A stretch of DNA of 64,000 nucleotides, taken from positions 186,001-250,000 of the forward strand of contig JAZNEJ010000008.1 in assembly GCA_045588575.1 (NCBI GenBank), given 5' to 3'. Shown here one piece after another: positions 7,569-16,194 of the stretch (positions are counted from its first letter, which is position 1; every line of letters starts with the position of its first letter). Below the pieces are notes generated by a model that saw only the letters and a list, made by a program, of their open reading frames with translations, was not told the DNA's origin and made no database searches. The position numbers and the translations under genes are program-made. This stretch comes from RGIG5299 sp045588575 (GTDB lineage Bacteria > Bacillota > Clostridia > Oscillospirales > RGIG5299).

Positions 7569-8123
7569 ATGTCTGTAAAGAATATTGAAATTGCCGAGCG
7601 AATGAAAGCAATAAGAGAGCTTTCCGAAGTTACGCCCGAAGAATTGGCGCTTCGAGTCGGAATGGCTCCCGGCGAATATCTCGCTTATGAAAGCGGAAAC
7701 AAGGATATACCGGTGAGCCTTTTATACGACGTCTGTAACGAGCTTAAAATAAGCATGACCGAGCTCTTAACGGGCGATGCGCCCAGACTTCACAACTTTT
7801 CCGTTGTCCGCAAGGGCAGGGGACTTGCTGTTGAGAAAAACGACGCATATCTTTATCAAAACCTCGCATTCCACTTTGCCGACCGCAAAATCGAGCCCCT
7901 TTTGGTTACCGTTCCCACCGCAACTGCGGCAGAGGAATATCACTTTAATTCCCATAACGGCCACGAATATCATTACTGCCTTGAGGGAAGCTATAAGTTC
8001 TCGGTTGACGGAAAAGAGCTCTTAATAAACGAGGGCGACAGCGTTTATTTTGATTCAACCGCTCCCCATGCAATGAAAGCGGCAGGCGAAAGCGATGCTA
8101 AAATATTGGTCATTGTAATTTAA
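7569..8123 (+). CDS. XRE family transcriptional regulator with C-terminal cupin domain
   Basis: 184 residues. The N-terminal helix-turn-helix (about 8-62, 'LALRVGMAPGEYLAYESG') joins a cupin fold (about 100-184) containing 'EEYHFNSHNGHEYHYCLEG' and 'DSVYFDSTAPHA', whose His residues could bind metal or a ligand. Such HTH-cupin proteins regulate nearby metabolic operons by sensing a small molecule. It lies between the oxidoreductase subunits and the acyl-CoA synthetase (18 bases to the latter), which suggests that it senses an organic acid or acyl derivative; that is inference. AAAGGAG precedes the ATG. Confidence 0.85.
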   Translation: MSVKNIEIAERMKAIRELSEVTPEELALRVGMAPGEYLAYESGNKDIPVSLLYDVCNELKISMTELLTGDAPRLHNFSVVRKGRGLAVEKNDAYLYQNLAFHFADRKIEPLLVTVPTATAAEEYHFNSHNGHEYHYCLEGSYKFSVDGKELLINEGDSVYFDSTAPHAMKAAGESDAKILVIVI

Positions 8124-8140
8124 AGAATAGGATTGTTAAA

Positions 8141-9787
8141 ATGAGACTTTTATCACGCTTTTGCAACGAAAATTTCTCAAGCTATGAGGATTTTTACGCT
8201 AATTTTAAAATAACCGCCCCCGAAAACTTCAACTTTGCCTGCGACGTCGTTGACGTTTATGCAAAGGAAGCTCCCAACCAGAGAGCGCTTTTATGGGCAA
8301 ACGATAAAGACGAATCGAAAACCTTAACCTTCGGTGATATTTCACGTCTTTCCAAAAAAGCGGCAAACGCTTTTGAAAAGCTCGGCCTTAAAAAAGGCGA
8401 CAGAGTGCTTTTAATCGTTAAAAGGAGATATCATTTCTGGTATCTTATGCCGGCGCTTTGCCGTTTGGGCGTAACTGCAATTCCCGCAACCCATCTTCTC
8501 ACTAAAAAAGATATTGTTTACCGTGTTAACACCGCAAATGTAAAGCTTGTTTTGTTTGCTCCCGACGAGCTTCTTTCCAACTCGGTTTTGGAAGCCTCAA
8601 AGGAGTTTGACCACGAGGTTAGCCTTGCCACCATCTCCGAAAAAGACGGTCGCTTTGTTGATTTCGATAAATTAACCGAAGAGGCTTCGGAAGAATTTGA
8701 AAGAAGAGAGATAAATCCCTCCGACGAAATGCTCATTTATTTCACCTCCGGCACCTCGGGAATGCCCAAAATGGTTGCTCACAACTTTCTTTACCCCTTG
8801 GGCCACATTCTCACCGCAGGCTTTTGGCAGAACTTAAAAGATACCGACCTTCATTTTTCCCTTGCCGAAACAGGCTGGGCAAAATGCTCGTGGGGAAAGC
8901 TTTTCGGTCAGTGGATTTGCGGAGCATCGGTTTTCGTTTACGATTACGAAACCCGTTTCTTGCCTCTTGAAATGGCAAAAAAGATTGATGAATTTAAAAT
9001 AACCACCTTCTGCGCGCCGCCCACCGTTTTCCGTTTCCTCATTAAAGAGGACTTAACGGGAATTGACCTTTCTTCGCTTCGCGCAACCTATATTGCGGGC
9101 GAGCCGCTTAACGCCGAGGTTTTCCGTCAGTGGAAAACTTTAACGGGGCTTGAGCTCCGTGAGGGCTACGGTCAAACCGAAACTGCCGTTTTGGCGGCAA
9201 ATTATCCGTGGATTTCTCCCGTTCCCGGCTCAATGGGCAAGCCTTCTCCCAATTTTAACACGGTTTTGTTAAACGATGAAGGTCTTCCCTGCGAAGTAGG
9301 CGAAGAGGGCGAGCTTTGCGTTGATATGCGAAACGGCGCTCCGTTCGGTCTGTTTATGGGCTACGATAGCGATAAAGAGAAAACCGAAGCGGTGATGTAC
9401 GGCGGATATTACCACACCGGCGACGTTGCTTGGTTTGACGAGCAGGGCTATTACTGGTTTGTCGGCAGAACCGACGACGTTATTAAATCCTCGGGCTACC
9501 GAATCGGTCCGTTTGAGGTTGAATCGGCGCTTTTGGAGCATCCCGCCGTTTTGGAAACCGCAATAACCGCAGTGCCCGACCCCGTCAGAGGTCAAATAGT
9601 TAAAGCAACGATTGTTTTAACAAAAAATTATACCGCATCCGAGGAGCTTAAAAAAGAGCTTCAAGACCACGTTAAGAAAACAACCGCGCCTTATAAATAT
9701 CCCAGAATTATCGAGTTCGTTACCGAGCTTCCCAAAACCATTTCGGGTAAAATTAAGCGCGCCGAAATAAGAAAAAACGATAAATAA
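8141..9787 (+). CDS. AMP-forming acyl-CoA synthetase
   Basis: 548 residues, ANL superfamily; activates a carboxylic acid with ATP and transfers it to CoA. Visible core motifs: A3 'YFTSGTSGMPKMV' (about 200), A5 'GYGQTETAVL' (about 345), A7 'YHTGDVAWFDEQGYYWFVGR' (about 420-440), 'DDVIKSSGYRIGPFEVE', and A10 'PKTISGKIKR' with the catalytic Lys near residue 535. The 'GWAKCSWGKLFGQW' region resembles medium-chain/acetyl-CoA-type members. Placed after the Vor genes, it probably handles the same short or branched acids. In reverse, the pair could carboxylate acyl-CoA to a 2-oxoacid for amino acid synthesis, as anaerobes do. Substrate undetermined. Confidence 0.9.
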   Translation: MRLLSRFCNENFSSYEDFYANFKITAPENFNFACDVVDVYAKEAPNQRALLWANDKDESKTLTFGDISRLSKKAANAFEKLGLKKGDRVLLIVKRRYHFWYLMPALCRLGVTAIPATHLLTKKDIVYRVNTANVKLVLFAPDELLSNSVLEASKEFDHEVSLATISEKDGRFVDFDKLTEEASEEFERREINPSDEMLIYFTSGTSGMPKMVAHNFLYPLGHILTAGFWQNLKDTDLHFSLAETGWAKCSWGKLFGQWICGASVFVYDYETRFLPLEMAKKIDEFKITTFCAPPTVFRFLIKEDLTGIDLSSLRATYIAGEPLNAEVFRQWKTLTGLELREGYGQTETAVLAANYPWISPVPGSMGKPSPNFNTVLLNDEGLPCEVGEEGELCVDMRNGAPFGLFMGYDSDKEKTEAVMYGGYYHTGDVAWFDEQGYYWFVGRTDDVIKSSGYRIGPFEVESALLEHPAVLETAITAVPDPVRGQIVKATIVLTKNYTASEELKKELQDHVKKTTAPYKYPRIIEFVTELPKTISGKIKRAEIRKNDK

Positions 9788-9808
9788 GACTGAAAATATT
9801 TCTCGCAA

Positions 9809-10042
9809 GTCAAGGGCGTAAGCCCTTGTCGTTTAAGGGGGATAAAGGTGCCGAAAAAGCTCACCTTAAACTCTTATTAACATTGCCGCCGAATTGAAAA
9901 CTCCGGTTTTTGCTCTCGGCGGCGGTTTTATGTTTTTTACTGTTCGGCACCTAAGGGGGAAACCGAAATTCCCCCTTCAAGCGATTCTTTGCCTCCTTTC
10001 TTTTCGCATAAAGAAAGGAGGTGCCCCCGCGGCACGAGCGGA
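9809..10042 (+). repeat. Dispersed non-coding repeat, copy A (inverted copy at 48098-48311)
   Basis: Gene-free DNA made of nested palindromes. 'CAAGGGC..GCCCTTG' (9811-9828) is followed by a GGGGGATAAAGG segment, a Gly/Pro-like CCGCCGAA...CTCGGCGG hairpin, an AAGGGGGAAACCG / CCCCCTT hairpin and a GAAAGGAGG/CCTCCTTTC hairpin. The reverse complement of 48098-48311 matches it block by block in the same order. It looks like a miniature mobile or REP-type element; no transposase is nearby. Confidence 0.8.
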
Positions 10043-10165
10043 GAGGTGCCCCCGCGGCATGAGCGGAAAGCCGCGCAAGCGGAAATTGCTCCGCGGCATG
10101 AGCGGAAAGCCGCGTAAGCGGGAATTGCCCCGCGGCATGAGCGGAGAGGTGCCCCCGCGGCATAA
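10023..10165 (+). repeat. CCGCGGCA-GAGCGG array, five units
   Basis: The octamer CCGCGGCA starts at 10027, 10052, 10091, 10130 and 10155, each followed by YGAGCGG or a variant. Unit spacing is 25, 39, 39 and 25 bases, symmetrical about the centre. The 39-base units carry an extra AAGCCGCG(C/T)AAGCGG segment. Reading frames across it are low-complexity and not credible genes. Copy B has only two units. Confidence 0.8.
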
Positions 10166-10174
10166 GCGCAAAAG

Positions 10175-10206
10175 AAAAGACTAACGATTTTCGTTAGTCT
10201 TTTTTC
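10175..10206 (-). terminator. Terminator after prs
   Basis: Stem AAAAGACTAACGA / TCGTTAGTCTTTT with a three-base loop and T runs on both sides, so it can act in both directions. The same stem recurs at 47543-47570. Confidence 0.85.
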
Positions 10207-10208
10207 AT

Positions 10209-11363
10209 TTATTTGTTTTTTTCCAAAAGAGCTTTAATTTTCTTGTGGGGGTCTATAACCTTGCTTATTGAAAGGTCGTGGTTAAGCGAAGCAATGTAAT
10301 AAGCGAGATATTTAGAAACGTCAACCTCTTTAAACCACTCACGAGAGAGAAGCTCGGGGGTGCGGTAGGTGAGGTTTGTTGCAAAAACGCCCGACAAAAC
10401 GCCGTCTGCATAAGCTTTATCGAATTTTTCCAAGCCGTTTGTGAAGAAACCGTAGCTTACGTAGGCATAAATTTTGTTTGCCTTACGTTTTTTAAGCTCA
10501 TAAGCGAGGTCGAGCATAGATTCGCCCGATGAAATCATATCGTCGGCAATGAAAACGTCCTTGCCTTCAACGGAATTGCCCATATATTCGTGAGCAACTA
10601 TTGGGTTTCTACCGTTAACAACGGTTGAATAATCTCTTCTCTTATAGAATGTGCCGAGGTCAACGCCCAAAACCGAGGCGTAATACATATTGCGGTTAAT
10701 TGCGCCTTCGTCGGGGCTTATAACCATAAAGTGCTCTTTATCGAGCTTTATATCGGGAACTGAGCGGAAAATAGTCTTCAAAGTTTGGTAAACCGGCATA
10801 ATGTTATCAAAGCCCATAAGCGGAACGGCGTTGTTAACCTTGGGGTCGTGCGCATCAATGGTGATGATATTGGAAACGCCCATTGCCTGAAGCTCCTGAA
10901 GCGCAACAGCGCAGTCAAGCGATTCTCTGTAGTTTCTTCTGTGCTGACGTCCGCCGTATAAAACCGGCATAATTATATTAATTCTGTGAGCCTTGCCCGA
11001 GGCTGCCTGAATTATACGCTTAACGTCTTGATAATGGTCATCGGGCGACATATTGTTCTGGAAGCCGAACATATTGTAGGTGCAGCTGTAATTTGCAACG
11101 TCAACGAGAATATAAAGGTCCATACCTCTGACGGGCTGCTTAATTATACCCTTTGCATCGCCCGAGGAGAAACGGGGGCAGTACGATTCAATTAAGAAGG
11201 TGTCTTTGGGAGTATCTGTTGTTTCTGCCCAGCTTGTGAGATAATGGTCAATTTTCGCGGCAAGGTCTTCAGTTCCCTGCATTGCGATAATTCCGAGAGG
11301 CGCTACCGATTTTTCTGTGCCGAAGATGTTTTCACTGTGCTTTGAAGTCATTTCCTTTTCCAT
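10209..11363 (-). CDS. prs: Ribose-phosphate pyrophosphokinase (divergent long form)
   Basis: 384 residues against about 315 for classical enzymes. Makes PRPP from ribose 5-phosphate and ATP for nucleotide, His and Trp synthesis. The PRPP loop is 'VFIADDMISSGESM' (about 283-296), where classical enzymes read DD-x-x-DTGGT. 'VLYGGRQHRRNYRESL' corresponds to the flexible ATP/catalytic loop, and 'ITIDAHDPKV' to the metal-binding 'DLHA' region. The N-terminal 'QGTEDLAAKID' resembles the usual start 'GN..LA'. It is last in the VTC-DUF4956-CotH operon (15 bases after the lipoprotein) and has its own terminator. Clostridia do carry such divergent long forms. Activity is likely, not proven. Confidence 0.85.
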   Translation of the reverse strand: MEKEMTSKHSENIFGTEKSVAPLGIIAMQGTEDLAAKIDHYLTSWAETTDTPKDTFLIESYCPRFSSGDAKGIIKQPVRGMDLYILVDVANYSCTYNMFGFQNNMSPDDHYQDVKRIIQAASGKAHRINIIMPVLYGGRQHRRNYRESLDCAVALQELQAMGVSNIITIDAHDPKVNNAVPLMGFDNIMPVYQTLKTIFRSVPDIKLDKEHFMVISPDEGAINRNMYYASVLGVDLGTFYKRRDYSTVVNGRNPIVAHEYMGNSVEGKDVFIADDMISSGESMLDLAYELKKRKANKIYAYVSYGFFTNGLEKFDKAYADGVLSGVFATNLTYRTPELLSREWFKEVDVSKYLAYYIASLNHDLSISKVIDPHKKIKALLEKNK

Positions 11364-11378
11364 TCCTTATATTAAAAT

Positions 11379-12365
11379 TTAAAATTCTTCCAAATTTATC
11401 TTGCATTCCGATGCGGTTAACAACAAAATATACTCAACGTAGTTTTCGTAGCTTTCAACTTCCTTGGGGAGCACTCCCGCCGTCTTTTTAAGATGATATT
11501 CTTCTTCAAAAAACTTTTGGGTTAACTGCTCGTAGACAAAAACGTTTTTATAATAGTTTTGAGCGTTATTAAAAAACGAATCGAAATCCACTTGCATTTC
11601 TTTAAGAATAACCTCTATGCCGCTTATTGTTTTAAGGCTATCCTTAATTGTTTCAAGATAAGCCGCCTGAGTGGTTAAATCGGCGTTTTTGCCGTAAAGA
11701 AAGTTTATTCCGTAGTAAAGCGAGATTGCTTTAACGGTGTTTGCCTTGTTAAGAGCCACCGAAAAAGCGGTTGCCGCCAAATAAACCGATTCAACGTCGT
11801 AAACTCCGTTTATGCTGCTCGTACCCGACGTTTTTATTGAAACCTCTTGCTTTTTTGCCTCCGCCTCAAGCGCTTCAATGTGGCGTGTTCTTAAAATATC
11901 TTCGCTTTCCTCGGCGTTATCGGGCATTACGAAGGTGGAATTTGCATATTCGTAAAACGCTTTTCTCGCCGCAAGACAGCGTGAATAATATTTAAGAGAG
12001 GTCTTTAAAATATTATAATCTATTTTTGCCGAATTTGCAATCTCCAAATAGTCTTCCAACAAAGAATTTTCATAGAAATATTCTTTTTTTATTTCCAACT
12101 CGGCATTTTCAAACTGCTCGTTTGATATTTTAACGTTTTTGCTTTCCAAAAACGAAGCAAACCTTAAAGCGTCTAAAATATATTGCTTAAATTCTTCCTC
12201 GCAAAGCCTTGCGTTAAAATCAATTAACAAATTGTAATCCGAAAGCATTATTTTTTTGCCTCTGAACTCGGCAATAACGCCCTTTGAGGAACCGCAAGAC
12301 GATAAAACAAGCGCCAAGACGGTTAAAATTACAACAAAAACCGTTAAAAATTTAAGCCGTTTCAC
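11379..12365 (-). CDS. Lipoprotein of the CotH operon, helical, unknown function
   Basis: 328 residues, GTG start overlapping the CotH stop by four bases (GTGA), so the two are translationally coupled. Signal peptide with 'LVLSSC' (lipidated Cys near 24). The first folded segment, 'VIAEFRGKKIMLSDYNLLID', has the pattern of the SurA/PrsA-type chaperone N-terminus. The rest is predicted mainly helical with many Glu/Lys/Tyr. There is no obvious parvulin domain. It likely acts outside the membrane with the CotH protein, perhaps in folding or assembly. Function unknown; only the lipoprotein nature is firm. Confidence 0.7.
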   Translation of the reverse strand: MKRLKFLTVFVVILTVLALVLSSCGSSKGVIAEFRGKKIMLSDYNLLIDFNARLCEEEFKQYILDALRFASFLESKNVKISNEQFENAELEIKKEYFYENSLLEDYLEIANSAKIDYNILKTSLKYYSRCLAARKAFYEYANSTFVMPDNAEESEDILRTRHIEALEAEAKKQEVSIKTSGTSSINGVYDVESVYLAATAFSVALNKANTVKAISLYYGINFLYGKNADLTTQAAYLETIKDSLKTISGIEVILKEMQVDFDSFFNNAQNYYKNVFVYEQLTQKFFEEEYHLKKTAGVLPKEVESYENYVEYILLLTASECKINLEEF

Positions 12366-15300
12366 GCTGTAACCTCGTTTCCGTAGATATCGAGCTTTTT
12401 AAGAGGCTCGTCAAATTCGTCAACAGTTAAATAATGCTCAAGCTCTTCATCGGTTAACTTAAAGAACTTTTTAAATTCCTTAATTGCGTAGCTTTTTCTG
12501 TCCTCTATTTTATTTTTAAGACTCTTAACGCTGTTTTCCCAATAGGTAACGGAGGAAGGACAGCTTCCGTATTCGTTTTCGGGATTTTTCCAGCGTTTAA
12601 TTTCGCTCGGAATTTCATCACGGATTAGCGCCGCAAGACTATCTACTATTGTTTCGGTTCTGTCTTTTTCAAAAACAACCTGAATTACGTAAGCAAAGCG
12701 GTGGCAGAAAAGGTCTTTAAACTCCTCGTTTTTAACCAATCCGCACATAAGCCACGTTTCAAAGCCGTTTCCAACTCCGTGCCCCTCGGGGTCGAAGCAG
12801 AATTTTCCGAGCATATCGTATTTCCCGTTTTTATAGTTGTTTCCGTTAAGCGACCAGTCGAGGTCAAACAAGAACCAACGCCATTTGCCGCTTTCACGGT
12901 CTCTGAAAAACTTAATGTTACCCGAATCGGTGTTAACCAAAAAGCTTTCAACACACCACCAGTTAATTAAGCTTTCAATGTCAACCTGCGAGCAAACGTA
13001 ATCGTAATATTCCTTTTTGGAAAGGTCGTGAGTGAGAATATACGCCTTTAACGCTTTATAATCGGCGTTCGTACCGTGAAGCGGCACGCCGTTACCTTTT
13101 AAAATATCGGTGGTATCGGGATTATAGCCGTAGCGGTTTGCAAGATAATCGGCATCGAATCTTTCTCTTAAATTATAAACGCCCCAATATTCACCGTTTA
13201 AATAAACAACAACTGGAATACCGTCCATAACGTCGATGTCAAGCGAGGTTTTTGCAAGCTTTGCATATACGAGGTCGGCAAGGCGAGAGCGAGCTGCGTC
13301 GGGATAACCGCCGTTTCTCAAAACTATGCCGTTATAAAAATTAACCTCGTTGCCCGGAATTATGGGATAATCAAGCTCATCGCTTCCGTAGCTGCCTTTA
13401 AGCTCTATTTTCATTGATTTTTGGTCGGTAACCAAGCTATACTGACCGAAAAGGCTTATTTCGCCGTCGAAATCAACCGCAAGATTGCCGCCGTTTACGT
13501 AATATTCCACGCTTGCGGGGTGCTTGTAGTCTTTAAGCATTTTTCTTAATACAATCTGGTCGATATACTGTCCGTGAGTGGTTCCCTCGGGAGCGTCGTT
13601 TTTCTGATATCCGAACATGCCCGTGTCTTCATCGTAAACCGCATCGGGCCCCGTTGAAACCGAAAGAATGCCGAGCGTGTGGTTAACGCCGACGAAAAAG
13701 GTTCTCGAAAGGTCAACCGACTGCAAACAGTCTTTTTCAATTGCAATGGCTCTTATAACCGTGGTTTTATCAATAATTATACTCTCTGTATATTTTTTCG
13801 AATTTTTGGTGGGCAAGCTGCCGTCGGTGGTGTAGTAAATCTCGGCATTTTTATCAGGATGCGAAAGAGTTACAGCCGTTCCTTCCGAAACGAAGCCGCC
13901 GTCTTGCGAAAATTCGGGCATACGGCTAACTTTTGTTACGTAGCTTTCGGGATTTTTCTCACCGGGGGTTGCAGAAGTAAAAAAGCAGGTTTCCGTTACG
14001 GAAAAAGAGTTTTCCTTTCCTGCCGTGAGATAATCAAACTGCCTGCCGGTTTCCATATAATCCAAAACAGTGCCGTCGGTTTTCGAAACGAGCAAAACGG
14101 TATCGCCTGCGGCGTTTAATTTAACCGTGGTGCCTATTTCGCCCGATTTTTTCTGGTAGTAATCTTCTTTAAGTCCAACGAAAACAACCTTATATTCGCC
14201 TGCCTTAATAACGTAGGCGGGGAGCTCGGAAAAACCGTTAACCTCGGAATTTCCGTCGGTTAACATATAATCGGAAAGATTTATATCTTCTTTGCCCGAA
14301 TTATAAAGCTCAATCCAATCGGCATATCTTTTTTCGGTAAAGCTTATGCCGTATTTACTCAAATAGGTGGTGTTTGTGAGTTTAAGACCGCTTACGTTTG
14401 CGGTTGAAGCCTCGGTTATTTTAAGAGATGAAGAGGCAAGGCTCTCCTTTGCCGAAAGAGAAGAAAACTCCTCGGTTGTGTTTGCCTTGCCCGGTGTGGG
14501 TTTTGCAAAATAAACCCATTTATCTGTCGTTATGCTTCTGCCGTAGCTGTTGTTTTTTCTTAAATTCGAAGGAATTTCAACGCTATCGGCCTTGTTTCCG
14601 CTTATATGATAAAGCCCGATTGTTTTTTCATCGGCCGCTATTGAAAAATTGGAATGATATTCCTTTTTCTCCTCGTTTGAGGTAGCGTTGCCCGTTAAGA
14701 AAACCACCAAGACCTCGCCCGGCTCTAAATAAACCGAGGGCAAACGGTATTTTAAAGGCTTTTCCTCGTCCTCCGAAAGATAAAAATCGTCTGCTTTTAC
14801 TCTCTCGTTTGATTTGTTTATAATTTCAATCCACTGCTCGAAAGCGCCCGTTTCGGTGTAGTGGCTGTATGCATCTCTCGGTGTGATTTCGTTTATTGCA
14901 AGAGGGAAGCTCTCACTTGTCAAAACGTTTCCAAGCTCAAAATAATCGCCTTTGTTTGCTTCACCCGGAGTTGCTTCGCGGAATTTTACTATCTTTCTTT
15001 CGCCCTCAACCTCAATAACGCCGGTTGAAACGTCGGCATTCTGCGAAGGATAGTTTATTTTCGAAAGCGTTCTGCCCGTAACCGATGTTAAAATTACCGT
15101 TTCACCGTCTGCTGAAAGGGAGAAGTTTGTGTGAAGCTCGCCGTTAATTTCTTTGTTCTTGCCCGATGCAAAAACGATAATATATCCGTTTGCGGCAATT
15201 TCACAGCTCGGAAATTCCCATTTATCAGGCTTTTCGGGGTTGTCCGAAAGAGTGTAGCCCTCTAAATTTACGGGTGTATCGGTATTGTTGCGAATTTCAA

Positions 15301-15490
15301 TCCAGTCGGAAGGCTCGCCATCCATATCTATAATCGTTTGGGTGTTTACCGCCATAAATTCGTTTACGTATATTTCCTTGTCAAGCTGCGCGCCCTCGAT
15401 TATGCCGAGATTGCAGGCGGAAAGCAAAAACATAAGGCATGCTAAAACGAGCGCAACCGATGCTTTTGCAAATTTTTTTAACTTTTTCAA
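12362..15490 (-). CDS. CotH kinase family lipoprotein with three lamin-tail domains
   Basis: 1042 residues, secreted and lipid-anchored ('FLLSAC', Cys26). Domain order: three lamin-tail domains (about 40-150, 195-330, 355-510; each with 'DWIEI' or 'QWIEI' and 'FVFLTG'-like strands), a chitobiase/beta-hexosaminidase C-terminal-like domain (about 525-600, 'IYYTTDGSLPT'), then the CotH domain (about 690-1000). CotH motifs: 'LNGEYWGVYNLRERFD' (764-779) and 'WRWFLFDLDWSLNGNN' (870-885), the latter with the metal-binding Asp residues. CotH proteins are atypical kinases that phosphorylate proteins in spore coats or use other acceptors. The partners (VTC and DUF4956) point to a surface or polyphosphate-linked process rather than a spore coat. 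Confidence 0.88.
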   Translation of the reverse strand: MKKLKKFAKASVALVLACLMFLLSACNLGIIEGAQLDKEIYVNEFMAVNTQTIIDMDGEPSDWIEIRNNTDTPVNLEGYTLSDNPEKPDKWEFPSCEIAANGYIIVFASGKNKEINGELHTNFSLSADGETVILTSVTGRTLSKINYPSQNADVSTGVIEVEGERKIVKFREATPGEANKGDYFELGNVLTSESFPLAINEITPRDAYSHYTETGAFEQWIEIINKSNERVKADDFYLSEDEEKPLKYRLPSVYLEPGEVLVVFLTGNATSNEEKKEYHSNFSIAADEKTIGLYHISGNKADSVEIPSNLRKNNSYGRSITTDKWVYFAKPTPGKANTTEEFSSLSAKESLASSSLKITEASTANVSGLKLTNTTYLSKYGISFTEKRYADWIELYNSGKEDINLSDYMLTDGNSEVNGFSELPAYVIKAGEYKVVFVGLKEDYYQKKSGEIGTTVKLNAAGDTVLLVSKTDGTVLDYMETGRQFDYLTAGKENSFSVTETCFFTSATPGEKNPESYVTKVSRMPEFSQDGGFVSEGTAVTLSHPDKNAEIYYTTDGSLPTKNSKKYTESIIIDKTTVIRAIAIEKDCLQSVDLSRTFFVGVNHTLGILSVSTGPDAVYDEDTGMFGYQKNDAPEGTTHGQYIDQIVLRKMLKDYKHPASVEYYVNGGNLAVDFDGEISLFGQYSLVTDQKSMKIELKGSYGSDELDYPIIPGNEVNFYNGIVLRNGGYPDAARSRLADLVYAKLAKTSLDIDVMDGIPVVVYLNGEYWGVYNLRERFDADYLANRYGYNPDTTDILKGNGVPLHGTNADYKALKAYILTHDLSKKEYYDYVCSQVDIESLINWWCVESFLVNTDSGNIKFFRDRESGKWRWFLFDLDWSLNGNNYKNGKYDMLGKFCFDPEGHGVGNGFETWLMCGLVKNEEFKDLFCHRFAYVIQVVFEKDRTETIVDSLAALIRDEIPSEIKRWKNPENEYGSCPSSVTYWENSVKSLKNKIEDRKSYAIKEFKKFFKLTDEELEHYLTVDEFDEPLKKLDIYGNEVTA

Positions 15491-15525
15491 GCGTTTACCC
15501 TCCTATCTTGCCGATTTTTTAAAAA

Positions 15526-16170
15526 TTAACCCGCATAATCGCCGTTAAAGCTTATGAGCGCGGCGCTTCTTACAAAGCCGAAACGCTTGATTTCGGTTGC
15601 AAGTTTGGTGTTTGAATCGGGAAGACGGATTTCAAAGGTTATATCTGCACCGTTATCGGTGATTGTTTTGGTTTTAACGGTGAATTTCTTCGTGCGTGAT
15701 TCCAAAAATGCGTTTAATTTGGCTTCGTCGAAATCTTCGGTAAGGCTTACAACCAAAACGTAGGGCTGAATATTGCTTTTTACGTTTGCGAAAATAAGAA
15801 TTGCCGCAGCAATAACCGCAGAACCCAAAACCGCAATTCCGAACATTCCCGCACCGTTTACAATGCCAACCGCAATTGCCCAGAATAAAAAGGCAATGTC
15901 AACCGGCTCTTTTATTGCGGCACGGAATCTTACGATTGAAAGCGCACCGACCATACCTAACGAAAGCATTACGTTTGAGCTTACCGCCATAATTACAAGC
16001 GTTGTTACAAGTGCAATTAAAACGAAGGAAAAAGCAAGGCTTTTTGAATATAACACGCCTGCGAAGGTGTGTTTGTAAACGAAAAAGATGCCAACTCCTA
16101 TTGCGAGCGACAAGCAAAGCGCAATTATAAACTGTACCGGCTCAATGGGGCCAAAAATAAATTCTAACAT
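15526..16170 (-). CDS. DUF4956 membrane protein
   Basis: 214 residues. Four membrane helices in the first 130 residues are followed by a cytoplasmic alpha/beta domain ('PYVLVVSLTEDFDEAKLN') of ACT-like size. The family motif 'GALSIVRFRAAIKEP' sits between helices 2 and 3. DUF4956 proteins are regularly neighbours of VTC-domain and CotH proteins; their biochemical role is not established. The gene is 24 bases after the VTC gene and 35 before the CotH gene, so all three are one transcript. It may anchor or gate the VTC product; that is inference. Confidence 0.85.
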   Translation of the reverse strand: MLEFIFGPIEPVQFIIALCLSLAIGVGIFFVYKHTFAGVLYSKSLAFSFVLIALVTTLVIMAVSSNVMLSLGMVGALSIVRFRAAIKEPVDIAFLFWAIAVGIVNGAGMFGIAVLGSAVIAAAILIFANVKSNIQPYVLVVSLTEDFDEAKLNAFLESRTKKFTVKTKTITDNGADITFEIRLPDSNTKLATEIKRFGFVRSAALISFNGDYAG

Positions 16171-16194
16171 CGTTAATTTCCTCCCTAATGTCTA

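Noticed and set aside
9894..10184. Arg/Gly-rich frame across the repeat
   Set aside because: Encoded by the palindromic array, no ribosome site, low complexity.
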